NCBI RefSeq assembly: GCF_020216025.1
Contig: NZ_JAIWNC010000028.1
Span: 79,279-143,278, forward strand
Direction: 5' to 3'
Length of the DNA stretch: 64,000 bases
DNA from: Jidongwangia harbinensis
GTDB taxonomy: Bacteria > Actinomycetota > Actinomycetes > Mycobacteriales > Micromonosporaceae
Numbering within the stretch: the first letter of the stretch is position 1; the number at the start of each line of letters is the position of its first letter. Under the pieces are notes generated by a model. The model was not told the origin of the DNA and made no database searches. It saw only the letters and a list, made by a program, of their open reading frames with translations. This document shows positions 25,552 to 33,645 of this stretch, piece after piece. The translations under genes were made by a program, and so were the position numbers.

Positions 25552-26150
25552 CTACTGAACGGCGGTGTCGCCGGTGGAGTCGCTGTCAGCGCCGGCGTCG
25601 TGGTTCTCGTCGTTGCTGTAGAGCTCGACGCCGGCGGCGGCGAAGCTGTGGTCGAGGAAGGCGGCGTTCAGTTCGCCGCTGTTCGTAGCGGTCGAGCTGG
25701 TAGCTGTTGAGCTCCCATTCGTCGTCGGTCAGGGTTCCGCTGTCGGCCTCGATGGTGCCGGTGACCTCAGCCATCAGGGAGCCGAGTTTGTCGTCGCCGG
25801 CGAGCATGGTGATCGGCTCGTGGCAGACCAGGCAGACGAGCCAGTCGCCGTCGTCATCGCCGCGCAGGTATACGTCGGGATTAACCGTCCGCGGTGGCGC
25901 CGGCACGTTGAGCCGGCGCAGCAGCGACTGCTGGGCCTGGGGCCAGGTCAGCCCGCGGTGCGGGCCGTAGTCGCCGTTCTCGGCGTGCCACCGTCCGTCG
26001 GCCCACCAGGTCCGCCAGGTTACGTACCAGGCGATGCCGGCGGCCCAGTCGGGCATGTGCTCGGTGCGTCGGCAGATGACGATCCAACGCGGCGATGGCG
26101 TGCTCGGCCACGTACAGGACGTCGGCTAGCGGGAACAACAGTCGGATCAT
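25552..26150 (-). pseudogene. unknown element gene with two apparent frame changes
   Basis: The ATG at 26150 overlaps the stop of the upstream gene (ATGA) and begins MIRLLFPLADVLYVAEHAIA. Near 26,085 the plausible protein continues in another frame (RWIVICRRTEHMPDWAAGIA, then WYVTWRTWWADGRWHAENGD). Near 25,690 a second change gives a normal acidic ending (ELNAAFLDHSFAAAGVELYS, finishing GDTAVQ) in place of an Arg-rich tail. A central CLVCHEP motif may bind metal. Alternatively, two short genes overlap here: one from 26150 and one from ATG 26056. No family is recognised. Confidence 0.45.
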
Positions 26151-26800
26151 CAGTGGGTCTCCTCGAAGGTGGGTATCTCGGGAAGCTCGACCTGACAGCG
26201 TTGGCCGCAGGTCGGGCAGTAGACGGCGAAGCCCGGGCACAGGCACATGTCTTCGGCGGCGCCATCGTCGAACGCCTCGCACTCGCGGCACCGGCTGATG
26301 ACGCTGCGGCTGGGACCGAACAGGGCCGTGACGCGGTGCTCGGTACCGTCCGCCGCGAGCAGGTCGCGGTCGCCGTCCCAAGTCCAGACGTGATCGCCGG
26401 GGCAGCCGATCTGAATCGTGGAGCTGCTCAGCCAATAGCCCTCGTCCGTGGTGACGTCGGCGTACACCTGCGGGGCGCCGCCGTCGACGCTGATTAGGGC
26501 CACAGCGCCGCGAGGAAAGCCAGTCGTGGCGGCCAGCACGATCGTGACGGGCTTGCTCAGGCACGCGTCGTCGTGTTCGATCGGTGCGCCTTCGGCGACG
26601 TGCCAGCCGTGCGCGGCGCACCACAGCTGCAGCCGGGCGGTGGTGCCCATCCGCGGCGCGTAGTCGTCGAACACGTCGCAACCGACGAAGTCCTGCACCT
26701 GGCTGCTGGCTTGCCGATCGTGGGCGCCGGTGCGCTGGTGCAGCCACGCATCGGTGTCGATCAGGTAGTAGAGGTTGTGCAGGGTGACCGGTTCGGCCAT
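26150..26800 (-). CDS. unknown protein with C-terminal zinc-ribbon-like cysteines
   Basis: The 216-residue protein begins at ATG 26800, eight bases after AGGAGG. The body is beta-rich and Trp-containing (GDHVWTWDGDRDLLAADG). The last 50 residues hold paired cysteines (SRCRECEAF, DMCLCPG, YCPTCGQRCQ), which suggests one or two zinc ribbons. It is in the minus-strand operon and its stop overlaps the next ATG. The family is unknown; a nucleic-acid or protein adaptor role would be a guess. Confidence 0.65.
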   Translation of the reverse strand: MAEPVTLHNLYYLIDTDAWLHQRTGAHDRQASSQVQDFVGCDVFDDYAPRMGTTARLQLWCAAHGWHVAEGAPIEHDDACLSKPVTIVLAATTGFPRGAVALISVDGGAPQVYADVTTDEGYWLSSSTIQIGCPGDHVWTWDGDRDLLAADGTEHRVTALFGPSRSVISRCRECEAFDDGAAEDMCLCPGFAVYCPTCGQRCQVELPEIPTFEETH

Positions 26801-26880
26801 GAGGTGTGCCTCCTGGAATCGGGAGGCGTGGGTAGGCTCACCGCGACCCGGCAGCCTGCCCACGCCCTGGTGGGGAGGGG

Positions 26881-27246
26881 TCAGGACTGCGGGTCGGCGT
26901 CGGTCTGCACACCGATGAGCGCGGTGACGCCGCGCACCGCGGGCCAGCCGTGCGAGCGGCCGGGCGCGGTGGCATCGAAGCTTTCGTAGCGGGTGCCGTT
27001 CTCGAGACCGAACACGCTGGAGCGGGCCACCTGGTCGTCGACGAACGCGTGCACATCGAGGCACAGGTGCTCGTTGTCCTCGCCGGCGGCCAGGCCGAAC
27101 ACCTGCACGATGGCCTTCTTCCTGCCGTCGGCGAAAGTGACGATCAGGGTGTGGCGTTGCAGGTCGGTGGTGTCGAGGTCGATGACCGGGTAGTCGCTGT
27201 CGGGGCGGCCGTACTTGGCCATGTACTCGGCGAAGGTCTCTGCCAT
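26881..27246 (-). CDS. small soluble element protein of unknown function
   Basis: The 121-residue acidic protein (starts MAETFAEYMAKYGRPDSDYP) is a compact alpha/beta sequence with no signal peptide, membrane helix or recognised motif. It lies 80 bp upstream of the 26800 gene in the same orientation. It is one of a run of six small genes that look like element-specific accessory proteins. Confidence 0.65.
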   Translation of the reverse strand: MAETFAEYMAKYGRPDSDYPVIDLDTTDLQRHTLIVTFADGRKKAIVQVFGLAAGEDNEHLCLDVHAFVDDQVARSSVFGLENGTRYESFDATAPGRSHGWPAVRGVTALIGVQTDADPQS

Positions 27247-27400
27247 GCGCTGGGCTCCCTCTCGGGATGGGAGCGGGCACGGCGCATCGGCCGTGCCCGC
27301 AGCTGGGTGGTTCTTGGCCGGGCATCGGCCGGATTAGGTGGAACTGGTGGAGCTTGTGGTGGTGCGACCGGGCAGCGCTGCCCGGCAGTCCGTGGCGCGG

Positions 27401-27940
27401 TTAGGTCGCCGGCGTCAGCGCAGCGGTCGCGGTGGTGAGCATGGCGGCAGCCTGCTGTTCGGCGTACGCATTGCCGTACAGACCGAACAGCGAGTCGTGG
27501 CCGGTCCAGCCGTCGGCGGCGGTGTGCTGTTCGACGATGACGCCGTAGACGTCGCCGTCGAGCCAGGCCCGCCACTCGTCGTGCTCGCCGGTCAGGTCGC
27601 ACACGTCGGTGATTCCGGCGTGGGCGCGGAAATTGGCGGTGTCGAAGATGACCACCGTGAGGTCCTGGCCGGTGACATGGCGGATCGCGGTGGTGCCGTG
27701 TACCAGGCGCAGGTACCGCTCGAACAGCTCGTCGGTGCCGAAGCGGCGCCAGGCGGCCAGGACCCGGTCGGCGTGCTTGGGCTGGTACACCTCACCGGCC
27801 CAGACCGCCTGACGGCGTTGGATCAGCAGGGCCGGTGCGAGCGCGTCACCCCACGGCTGACTAGCGTCCTCGTCGACGACGATCCGGGCCCGCCAGCCGG
27901 GAAACCTGTCATCGATCACGATCATGCTGCCGTCACTCAT
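27401..27940 (-). CDS. soluble element protein of unknown function
   Basis: The 179-residue protein from ATG 27940 is acidic and aromatic-rich, with a DDRFPGWRARIVVDEDASQP start and an Ala/Thr-rich C-terminus. Its start overlaps the end of the upstream gene by 8 bp, so the two are translated together. I see no catalytic motif. The fused longer frame upstream is ruled out because it would run through the neighbouring gene. Confidence 0.6.
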   Translation of the reverse strand: MSDGSMIVIDDRFPGWRARIVVDEDASQPWGDALAPALLIQRRQAVWAGEVYQPKHADRVLAAWRRFGTDELFERYLRLVHGTTAIRHVTGQDLTVVIFDTANFRAHAGITDVCDLTGEHDEWRAWLDGDVYGVIVEQHTAADGWTGHDSLFGLYGNAYAEQQAAAMLTTATAALTPAT

Positions 27941-28307
27941 CGTCCCCGTCCTCGATGTCGGTGGTCCACAGCGACAGCCGGTCAGCCTGCTCGTGCAAAC
28001 CAGGTGCGGGTGTCTCGCCGTCGGCCAGGCAGGACGCCAAACCCGCGGCCATCTGCTGGTGGGTACGGCCGAACCCGCCCGAGCGCAGGTCGCTACCGGA
28101 GGCGACCAGTTCGCCGCCGAGGTGCACGGCGTAGATCCAGCCGTTGTCGGCGTACGCCAGCCCGACGGTGCCTCCACCGAGCGCGGCGATGCCGATCGTC
28201 AGCGACGGCTGCCCACCGGCGATCGCCGGAACCTCGAAGACCGTCTCCGGCTCGGTCCGGTACACCCGGAAGTAGTCCACGACCTCGTCAGCCCCGTTGT
28301 CGGTCAT
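27933..28307 (-). CDS. small element protein of unknown function
   Basis: The 124-residue protein begins at an ATG (28305-28307) that overlaps the stop of the previous gene (ATGA). It is a beta-rich, Gly-containing sequence (PSLTIGIAALGGGTVGLAYA) with an acidic end (DIEDGDDE). No domain is recognised. The tight overlaps on both sides show it is part of one polycistron. Confidence 0.6.
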   Translation of the reverse strand: MTDNGADEVVDYFRVYRTEPETVFEVPAIAGGQPSLTIGIAALGGGTVGLAYADNGWIYAVHLGGELVASGSDLRSGGFGRTHQQMAAGLASCLADGETPAPGLHEQADRLSLWTTDIEDGDDE

Positions 28308-28708
28308 CGTGCACCTGCCAGCAGTTCGGTCATGGCGTCGATGTCGGTGTCGTTCATGTACGCCCACTCGGCCACCGCCGCGTTGAACACCCACCCGTCC
28401 AGCGGTGGGTGCTGGCCCATCGCGGCCCGGTATGCCTCGGCGTCGGCGCGCAGGAACGACAGAGCGCTGGCCAGCACCTCAGCTGCCTGCCGGCCTCGGC
28501 CGTAGTCGCGTACCGGCTGGCGGATCGCTTCCCGGTCGTCGTAAATCGCTCGGTAGCGCGCGGTGATGCGCAGCCGCCACAGCGAGTGCTCGCGGCCCAC
28601 GAAGCTCAGATCGCAGGACACGACGCCGCCGGTAACCGAGTCGCCGATCTGCACCGAGGGCAGCCGTTCAGCGCCGAGGAACAGGGGCCTTGCAAGCCGG
28701 TATCCCAT
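28304..28708 (-). CDS. small element protein of unknown function
   Basis: The product is about 134 residues. The start is ATG 28708, or GTG 28711 directly before it. The ATG shares bases with the stop of the resolvase-like gene upstream (TGATG). The middle is charged and helical (RYRAIYDDREAIRQPVRDYG) and the end contains AEWAYMNDTDIDAMTELL. I recognise no family. Confidence 0.6.
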   Translation of the reverse strand: MGYRLARPLFLGAERLPSVQIGDSVTGGVVSCDLSFVGREHSLWRLRITARYRAIYDDREAIRQPVRDYGRGRQAAEVLASALSFLRADAEAYRAAMGQHPPLDGWVFNAAVAEWAYMNDTDIDAMTELLAGAR

Positions 28709-29190
28709 CACCGCTCCCCGTCCGCCGACGCGGGCCGTCTGGTGAGTTCCGGCAGCGACCGATGCGCGGCACTGAGGGCCCGCATCTGCTGCCCGGCCGA
28801 CCCGGCGCGGTCACCGGTAACGGTGAGCAGATCCGGGCCGTCGCCCGTCTGCTGCGGCGGGCACGTGGACCGGAGGCCGAGGGTGCACACGACCACGTCC
28901 GCGGTGGTGAACTGGCCGATGACGTCGTGCAGCTCGTCGGTGCTGCGGGTCAGCCGGTCCAACGACGCGACAAGCAGCAGGTCGAAGACGTCGGACTGGG
29001 CGGCACCGACGGCGCCGGCGCGGCCGGGCCGGGCAGCGCCGTGGTTGATGTCGCAGAACGCGGCGACGACGCGCCAGATCGGCACACCGTCTGCCGTCTG
29101 CTGCAGAAACGCGGTCTGCTCGACGGCCAGCGCCATGGAATCGGCTCGCAGGTAGAACGCGACGCGGAAGAAGGAAGCAGGTTGCGTCAT
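28708..29190 (-). CDS. stand-alone serine-recombinase-like (resolvase N-terminal) protein, probably inactive
   Basis: The 160-residue protein follows the resolvase catalytic-domain pattern: FFRVAFYLRADSM, a FCDINHGAARPGRAGAVGAA loop, and FDLLLVASLDRLTRSTDELH with the conserved SLDRLTR helix. In active enzymes the first motif is Y.RVS with the nucleophilic serine after RV. Here that position is Asp, with a Ser one residue later. The usual C-terminal DNA-binding part is absent. It may be a decayed enzyme or a regulator that pairs with the element's integrases. It is co-translated with the small genes downstream. Confidence 0.55.
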   Translation of the reverse strand: MTQPASFFRVAFYLRADSMALAVEQTAFLQQTADGVPIWRVVAAFCDINHGAARPGRAGAVGAAQSDVFDLLLVASLDRLTRSTDELHDVIGQFTTADVVVCTLGLRSTCPPQQTGDGPDLLTVTGDRAGSAGQQMRALSAAHRSLPELTRRPASADGER

Positions 29191-29225
29191 CGAAAAGTCA
29201 CTGTCCTTTCAGGTGTCGAAGTCGA

Positions 29226-30179
29226 TCAACGGGCAGGGCGTCCGCGTGTCCGAGAAGCTGGGGTCAGCGTTTCGGCCGGTGATCGGCCCTTTCGTAGGGC
29301 ATCGAGGGCGCGCCGAAGGGCTCGCCGCCGGTCTAGTGCGGCGAGCGCGGGACGCTCGGGGAGATGTGGTGTGGCCGGGTTACTCGCCCGGTCGGCGGTC
29401 GCGGCGGCGATAGGCCGGGCGGACTCCGAGCAGCAACGGCAGGCCGTCGCGGACGGGGTCGTAGAACTCAATGTGGCTGCGCTGGTCCTTGGCGGTGAAC
29501 ATCGCCAGGCTGGAGCAGCTGAGCAGCTGAGCAGCTGGTGCGGGTCGCCGCCGGGCAGCTGGCAGATGCCGACGCTGACCTCGACCGGCCGGACAATGCC
29601 GGCCACCGCGGCCGGGACAGCGAGGGCTGCGGTCAGGCTGTCGGCAAGCTGTTGCGGGGTGCGGCGGGTGATGAGGACGAACTCGTCGCCGCCCAGTCGG
29701 GCGACGAGGTCGCCCGACTGGGCGGCGTGCCGCAGTCGGAGCCCGACCTCGGCCAGGTAGCGGTCGCCGACGGCGTGCCCGCCGGGTCCGTGGTTGATCG
29801 TGTGGAGTCGGTCGACGTCGGCCAGCGCGACGGTGAGGGCGATGTCTGGGCCGGCGGCGGCGATGGCGTCTTCGGCGACGCGGCATACCGGCAAGCCGGT
29901 CACCGGATCGGTGAGTGCCACCGCCAGGCGCTGCTGAAGCCCGTCGATCAGGGCGCGGAGGTCGTCGATCTGGGCGCGCATCCGGGTGGCACCCCAGAAG
30001 CCGAGAACGACCGCGAAGGTGAGCATCCAGCCGGCGGCCTCGACGAACAGGGCTGTCGCCGAGGGGACGTCGGGAAGCACGGCGATGGCCAGCAGTGGCA
30101 GCCAGAAGACCAGGCCGGCGGACATCAGGCTGAGCAGGACGGCGACGAATCCGGGAGCGTTCGGCCAGAAACAACACAT
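29226..30179 (-). CDS. membrane diguanylate cyclase (GGDEF), C-terminus put out of frame by an octamer repeat
   Basis: The predicted protein has two membrane helices (about 10-35 and 45-65), a coiled linker, and a GGDEF domain with the intact signature RLGGDEFVLI at residues 161-170. It should make cyclic di-GMP. ATG 30179 follows GAGGAGGT. After residue 219 the reading enters three tandem copies of an 8-bp unit (29513-29536) and leaves the family pattern, giving a 317-residue product with an Arg/Pro-rich tail. With two copies the frame would continue SSLAMFTAKDQRSHIEFYDP and stop at 29380-29382, giving a normal 263-residue cyclase. Diguanylate cyclases are known cargo on some conjugative elements. 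Confidence 0.75.
   Translation of the reverse strand: MCCFWPNAPGFVAVLLSLMSAGLVFWLPLLAIAVLPDVPSATALFVEAAGWMLTFAVVLGFWGATRMRAQIDDLRALIDGLQQRLAVALTDPVTGLPVCRVAEDAIAAAGPDIALTVALADVDRLHTINHGPGGHAVGDRYLAEVGLRLRHAAQSGDLVARLGGDEFVLITRRTPQQLADSLTAALAVPAAVAGIVRPVEVSVGICQLPGGDPHQLLSCSAAPAWRCSPPRTSAATLSSTTPSATACRCCSESARPIAAATADRASNPATPHLPERPALAALDRRRALRRALDALRKGRSPAETLTPASRTRGRPAR
29513..29536. repeat. three perfect copies of the octamer GAGCAGCT inside the diguanylate cyclase gene
   Basis: GAGCAGCT occurs at 29513-29520, 29521-29528 and 29529-29536 without mismatch, followed by GGTG. Because 8 is not a multiple of 3, gain or loss of a unit changes the reading frame of the GGDEF gene. Two copies restore the family-like C-terminus. 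Confidence 0.9.
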
Positions 30180-30274
30180 GACGATCTACCTCCTCGTGGG
30201 CGGGATCGCGGAGGGCACGCCGATCGGCCGGCCGGCACGAGGACGACCGGCCGCAGCCAGGGCGTGCAGGAGGG

Positions 30275-30964
30275 CTAGCTAGTAGTGACGGCGACCAGCA
30301 CGTCGTCACCGGACAAGGTGTTGAGGTGGTCATTGGCCGTACGCAGGTAATCCAGTTGATCGGCGTAGCGCAGGCCGATCGGCCGCAGGAGCCGCCCGTC
30401 GGCGGTCAGCATCGTGTCGGCGGGAACCGCTTGCAACAGGCCGTACGTGGAGTAGACGTACGGGCCGGCCTCGAACGCGTCGAGGTGATCGGTGGGCAGC
30501 TCGGTCGGCCGTCCGGGGTGCGCGTTGAAGGTCATCATCCGCGCGATCCGCGGCTGGCTGACGAACGCGTGCCGGGCAGCATCCCAGCTGTACTTGTCCG
30601 GGTCGGCGGCGTATCGGTCGTAAAAGTGCCACCACGGCTTCGCCTCGGGTGATCCGGCGACAATCTGCTGCCAGAGCATGTACCGGTTCCAGTACCGCTC
30701 GGCCAGGTCGTCGCGCATCGCGTCGAGATCCAGCAGCCTGACCGGGCCGCCGGCGGCGGTGCCATTGTCAGGTTGCAAGAGATTGATGGTGGTCGACCGC
30801 GTCAGCAGCCGGGCGTGCAGAGGCTGGGTCGCGGTCCGGAAATGCCGGGCGAGGCCGGCGTCGGTGATGCCGTGGGCGGCCAGCAGAGCGGAGACCGCGG
30901 CGGGGACCTGGTGGGTGCCGGCCGTCTTGGACAGGCAGACAGTCACGGTGCGAACGTCAGACAC
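30275..30964 (-). CDS. soluble element protein of unknown function
   Basis: The 229-residue protein starts at GTG 30964, seven bases after GGAGG. It is helical at first (VSALLAAHGITDAGLARHFR) and then rich in Trp/Tyr (RYWNRYMLWQQIV, KPWWHFYDRYAADPDKYSWD). No signal or membrane segment is seen and I do not recognise a family. It heads the sub-array that includes the diguanylate cyclase. The 500 bp upstream hold GTTGGGT repeats that could control it. Confidence 0.6.
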   Translation of the reverse strand: MSDVRTVTVCLSKTAGTHQVPAAVSALLAAHGITDAGLARHFRTATQPLHARLLTRSTTINLLQPDNGTAAGGPVRLLDLDAMRDDLAERYWNRYMLWQQIVAGSPEAKPWWHFYDRYAADPDKYSWDAARHAFVSQPRIARMMTFNAHPGRPTELPTDHLDAFEAGPYVYSTYGLLQAVPADTMLTADGRLLRPIGLRYADQLDYLRTANDHLNTLSGDDVLVAVTTS

Positions 30965-31468
30965 AGTTGTTCCTCCAAAGTGGATACGCGGTGGGCGCAA
31001 AGAAACGCCGTGCCCGACGACTCGCGTCGAGGCGAAGCCCGGGTGGGGCGGTGGTACGGAGAGGTTTCGCAGGCCGTGATGAACAGCAGCAGCGAAGGCG
31101 CATGGTGTGCGCGGAAGGTGCGACGCCCGCAGAGGGGGCGCCCGGGTGGTGCGTGGTGGTGCTTGGGTAGTGCGGGGTGGGTTGGCGGCGCACGAGCGGT
31201 GCAGGCCGACCGGCCGGGTGGCGGTGGGCGGTTGCGACCGTGGTCGTGGGCGGCGGGCCCGAGGGTGGTACCAACGGGTTTCTCGATGAGAAGACTTCAC
31301 CATAGCGCCGGCACCCAACAGCCCGGGCCCTTCACCGCCGCGCTTCGAATGGGGCCTGACCTGCGCTATTGGACCACGCCGTGCGCGGGCCGGCGCGGCT
31401 GTTGGGTGATCCGGTGCCGCTGTTGGGTGACCCAACGGCATCACGCAGGCAGGCGCCCGGCTCGGTTG
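30965..31468. promoter_or_regulatory. intergenic control region with GTTGGGT repeats
   Basis: No gene is supported in these 500 bp. GCTGTTGGGTGA occurs at 31398-31409 and again at 31419-31430, exactly 21 bp apart. The second copy is half of the perfect palindrome GTTGGGTGACCCAAC at 31422-31436. A further inverted copy, ACCCAACAGC, is at 31313-31322. Two-turn spacing and a palindromic site look like operators for a dimeric regulator between the Replic_Relax gene and the 30964 gene. Confidence 0.5.
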
Positions 31469-32458
31469 CTACCGCAGGTGCCGCAGCGGGTGGTCGTCGG
31501 GGCGGGGTGCGCCGGGGTTGAGCGGGCCGGGTTGACCGTGCCCGCGGGGCAGGTCGATCAGGCGGATGCGGTGGCGGCCGTTGCCGACGAGCCGCCACAC
31601 CAGTTCGGCCGGATCGTCGCCGGCCTCCGGTGAGGTGGTCGCGATGACCAGGTTTGGCTCGGGCCGGTCGGCCAGTCGCCGGTGCAGGTTCTGCTCCCGG
31701 GCGCGGTTGGGCAGGACGAACAGCACGGCGTACGGGGGGCCGCCTTCGGCGCGCAGCCTGCGGTAGGAGTTGAGCTTGTCGGCCAGCCGGCCGAGCGGTT
31801 CAGTGCCGCGGTCGAGTTCGAGGAAGAACCCGGTCTCGTGGTGGCCGTCGGCCCAGACACCGTGCCCGTCGGGGTGAATCCTCCGGCCGAACGCGCCGGC
31901 GGTGGCGCGCTCCGACCACCACCGCGACAGCGCCGTGTCCTGGCTGGTTCGGCTGTGGACCAGGAGCCGGACGAAGAAGTCGTTGGCCTCCAGCAGGTGG
32001 TCCAGCGCCGGGTTGGCATAGATACGGTCCTGGCGTTCCCGCAGCGCCCGGGCCGTGGGCGGAGCCTGCTCGGCAGCGAGCGCGGTCAGCCGGGCCGAGA
32101 GCGGGCCGGGTACCCAGCAGACGATGTTCGCAGTGCCCGGCTCGCTACGGCGGATGAATCGATCGACGAACCCGAAGGAGCGCAGGACGGTGAGCCGGTG
32201 GCGGCAGGTGATGGCGCTGGTGAACAGCACGTCGGTGAGCTGGCCGGTGGTGAGGGTGGTGTGGTCGTCCAGCAGCGAGGCGAGTGCGTAGTCGCGAGGA
32301 CGAAGGCGATGAGAGACATCGATGAGAGTGGGAGAGGAAGAGGAGTTGACGGAGTAGGAGGGGGTGGATGAGCGATAGACGGAGGGCGACGAGGGGGTGA
32401 TCCCCGTCCGGGAGACTTCCCCTACAGGGAAGAGTCGGGTTGGCCGGCTGGCAGGCAT
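31469..32458 (-). CDS. Replic_Relax (replication-relaxation) family protein
   Basis: The 329-residue protein starts at ATG 32458 after AGGAGA. It opens with a Ser-rich stretch, then a winged-helix region (LRPRDYALASLLDDHTTLTT, GQLTDVLF). After a linker it continues into the family's nuclease-like domain (NDFFVRLLVHSRTSQDTALS, then WWSE, a PDGHGVW turn, FFLELDRGTEPLGRLADKL and YAVLFVLPNRARE). Members are encoded on actinobacterial plasmids and integrative elements and are linked to replication initiation and DNA processing. In the absence of a classical relaxase it is the best candidate for origin processing. Confidence 0.7.
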   Translation of the reverse strand: MPASRPTRLFPVGEVSRTGITPSSPSVYRSSTPSYSVNSSSSPTLIDVSHRLRPRDYALASLLDDHTTLTTGQLTDVLFTSAITCRHRLTVLRSFGFVDRFIRRSEPGTANIVCWVPGPLSARLTALAAEQAPPTARALRERQDRIYANPALDHLLEANDFFVRLLVHSRTSQDTALSRWWSERATAGAFGRRIHPDGHGVWADGHHETGFFLELDRGTEPLGRLADKLNSYRRLRAEGGPPYAVLFVLPNRAREQNLHRRLADRPEPNLVIATTSPEAGDDPAELVWRLVGNGRHRIRLIDLPRGHGQPGPLNPGAPRPDDHPLRHLR

Positions 32459-32757
32459 AAGGTCTCCTTGCTGCGGTGTTGGCCAAGGCGGGCCGGCCTG
32501 GGGTCGGCCCGGCGGGGCGGAGTCCAGGCCGGGGTCGCGGCCGACCCGCAGCCGCACCTCCGGCCAGGTATGGGGTTGGAAGAGGAGGTATCGCCCGACG
32601 AACACGAGGCGACGAGATGTCCGCGCGACGCAGCCCGTATGCATACCGCTGAGACCGCTGGCCTCGACTGCGGACGAACTGCGAATGGTTGGGCTACCGG
32701 TGGCGACCGCGCGGCTAGATTGATCAAAGTGAGTGGGTGCATGCTTGCGGGACGCGG

Positions 32758-33645
32758 TCAGACGTCCCGCTGTGACGCGCAGGACGAGCACAGTGGACCG
32801 GATCGTGTTGGTGTTCGGACGCGGCCGGCGCCCCAGCCCCAGCGGCACAGGGGTTCGGGGATTCCGGCCGCTGCGGCGTCCTGCTCCAGTACGCGGATGT
32901 CGGCGAGGGCCTCTGCGGCGATCGGCCACGCGGCCAGCTGTTCCCGTTCGTCCCGGGAGGCGAACGCGCCGCACAGGCACTCGCCGGACATGTGCAGCAT
33001 GTCGGCGACCTGGTTGCGCGGGCACTCCGGGAACCGCATCCGATAGGTGTTGAGGTCGAGTGCTGTCCAGTTGCGCAGCGGTGACACCCACACGATCGAC
33101 TTGCGGCGCTCGAGCTCGGGTATTGCGCGTGCGGTCCGTCGTGGCGACTCCGCGAGGCGGCGCCCGGCGAGGAACACGATGCGTTCCTGGTGCGGCTGGC
33201 GTACCAGTTCGTTCTTCGCCGTCTGCAGCCCGCGTTCCTTGAGCCGCTGATACATCTTCCAGTGCTTCGCCGGGCCGGGGAATCCGTCTGCGAGGACCAG
33301 CTCTCGGTAGGTCGAGCCGGGCGGGGGGTGTTTCTCGATCAGCGGTAGCCCCCACGCGGCGCACACGTCGCGGACGAATTGCCGGGTGGCTTCGATGCCG
33401 ATACCGGTGTTCGCGTGCACGGCGTGGGTGGCGCGGCTGCGGAACAGGTGGGCCAGCACGGTGGAGTCGTGGCCCCCGGAGAACAACACCACGGTCGCGG
33501 CGTGCCGCCGGCCGCGGCCCTTGCCGTCGCGGTGCTCGGTGATGTGCTCGCGGACGGCCGCGTCGAGAAGCTGGTGGGCCTGGCTGATCAGCAGGTCGAG
33601 CCGAGCATGCCGCGCTGACAGGTCGAACCCAGCCGCCGCGGTCAT
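32758..33645 (-). CDS. PP-loop ATPase, PAPS-reductase/DndC-like
   Basis: The 295-residue protein has the PP-loop SGGHDSTVL (Ser56-Ser61) that binds ATP and activates a substrate by adenylation. Next come HAVHANTGIGIEATRQFVRD and the long insert and C-terminal cysteines (ECLCGAF, CSSCASQ) seen in PAPS-reductase-like proteins of phages and elements. Sulfur transfer is typical of relatives: cysH in assimilation, DndC in DNA phosphorothioation. No dnd neighbours are present. Instead its ATG overlaps the stop of a GP88-like gene (ATGA), so the pair probably acts together. Confidence 0.7.
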   Translation of the reverse strand: MTAAAGFDLSARHARLDLLISQAHQLLDAAVREHITEHRDGKGRGRRHAATVVLFSGGHDSTVLAHLFRSRATHAVHANTGIGIEATRQFVRDVCAAWGLPLIEKHPPPGSTYRELVLADGFPGPAKHWKMYQRLKERGLQTAKNELVRQPHQERIVFLAGRRLAESPRRTARAIPELERRKSIVWVSPLRNWTALDLNTYRMRFPECPRNQVADMLHMSGECLCGAFASRDEREQLAAWPIAAEALADIRVLEQDAAAAGIPEPLCRWGWGAGRVRTPTRSGPLCSSCASQRDV

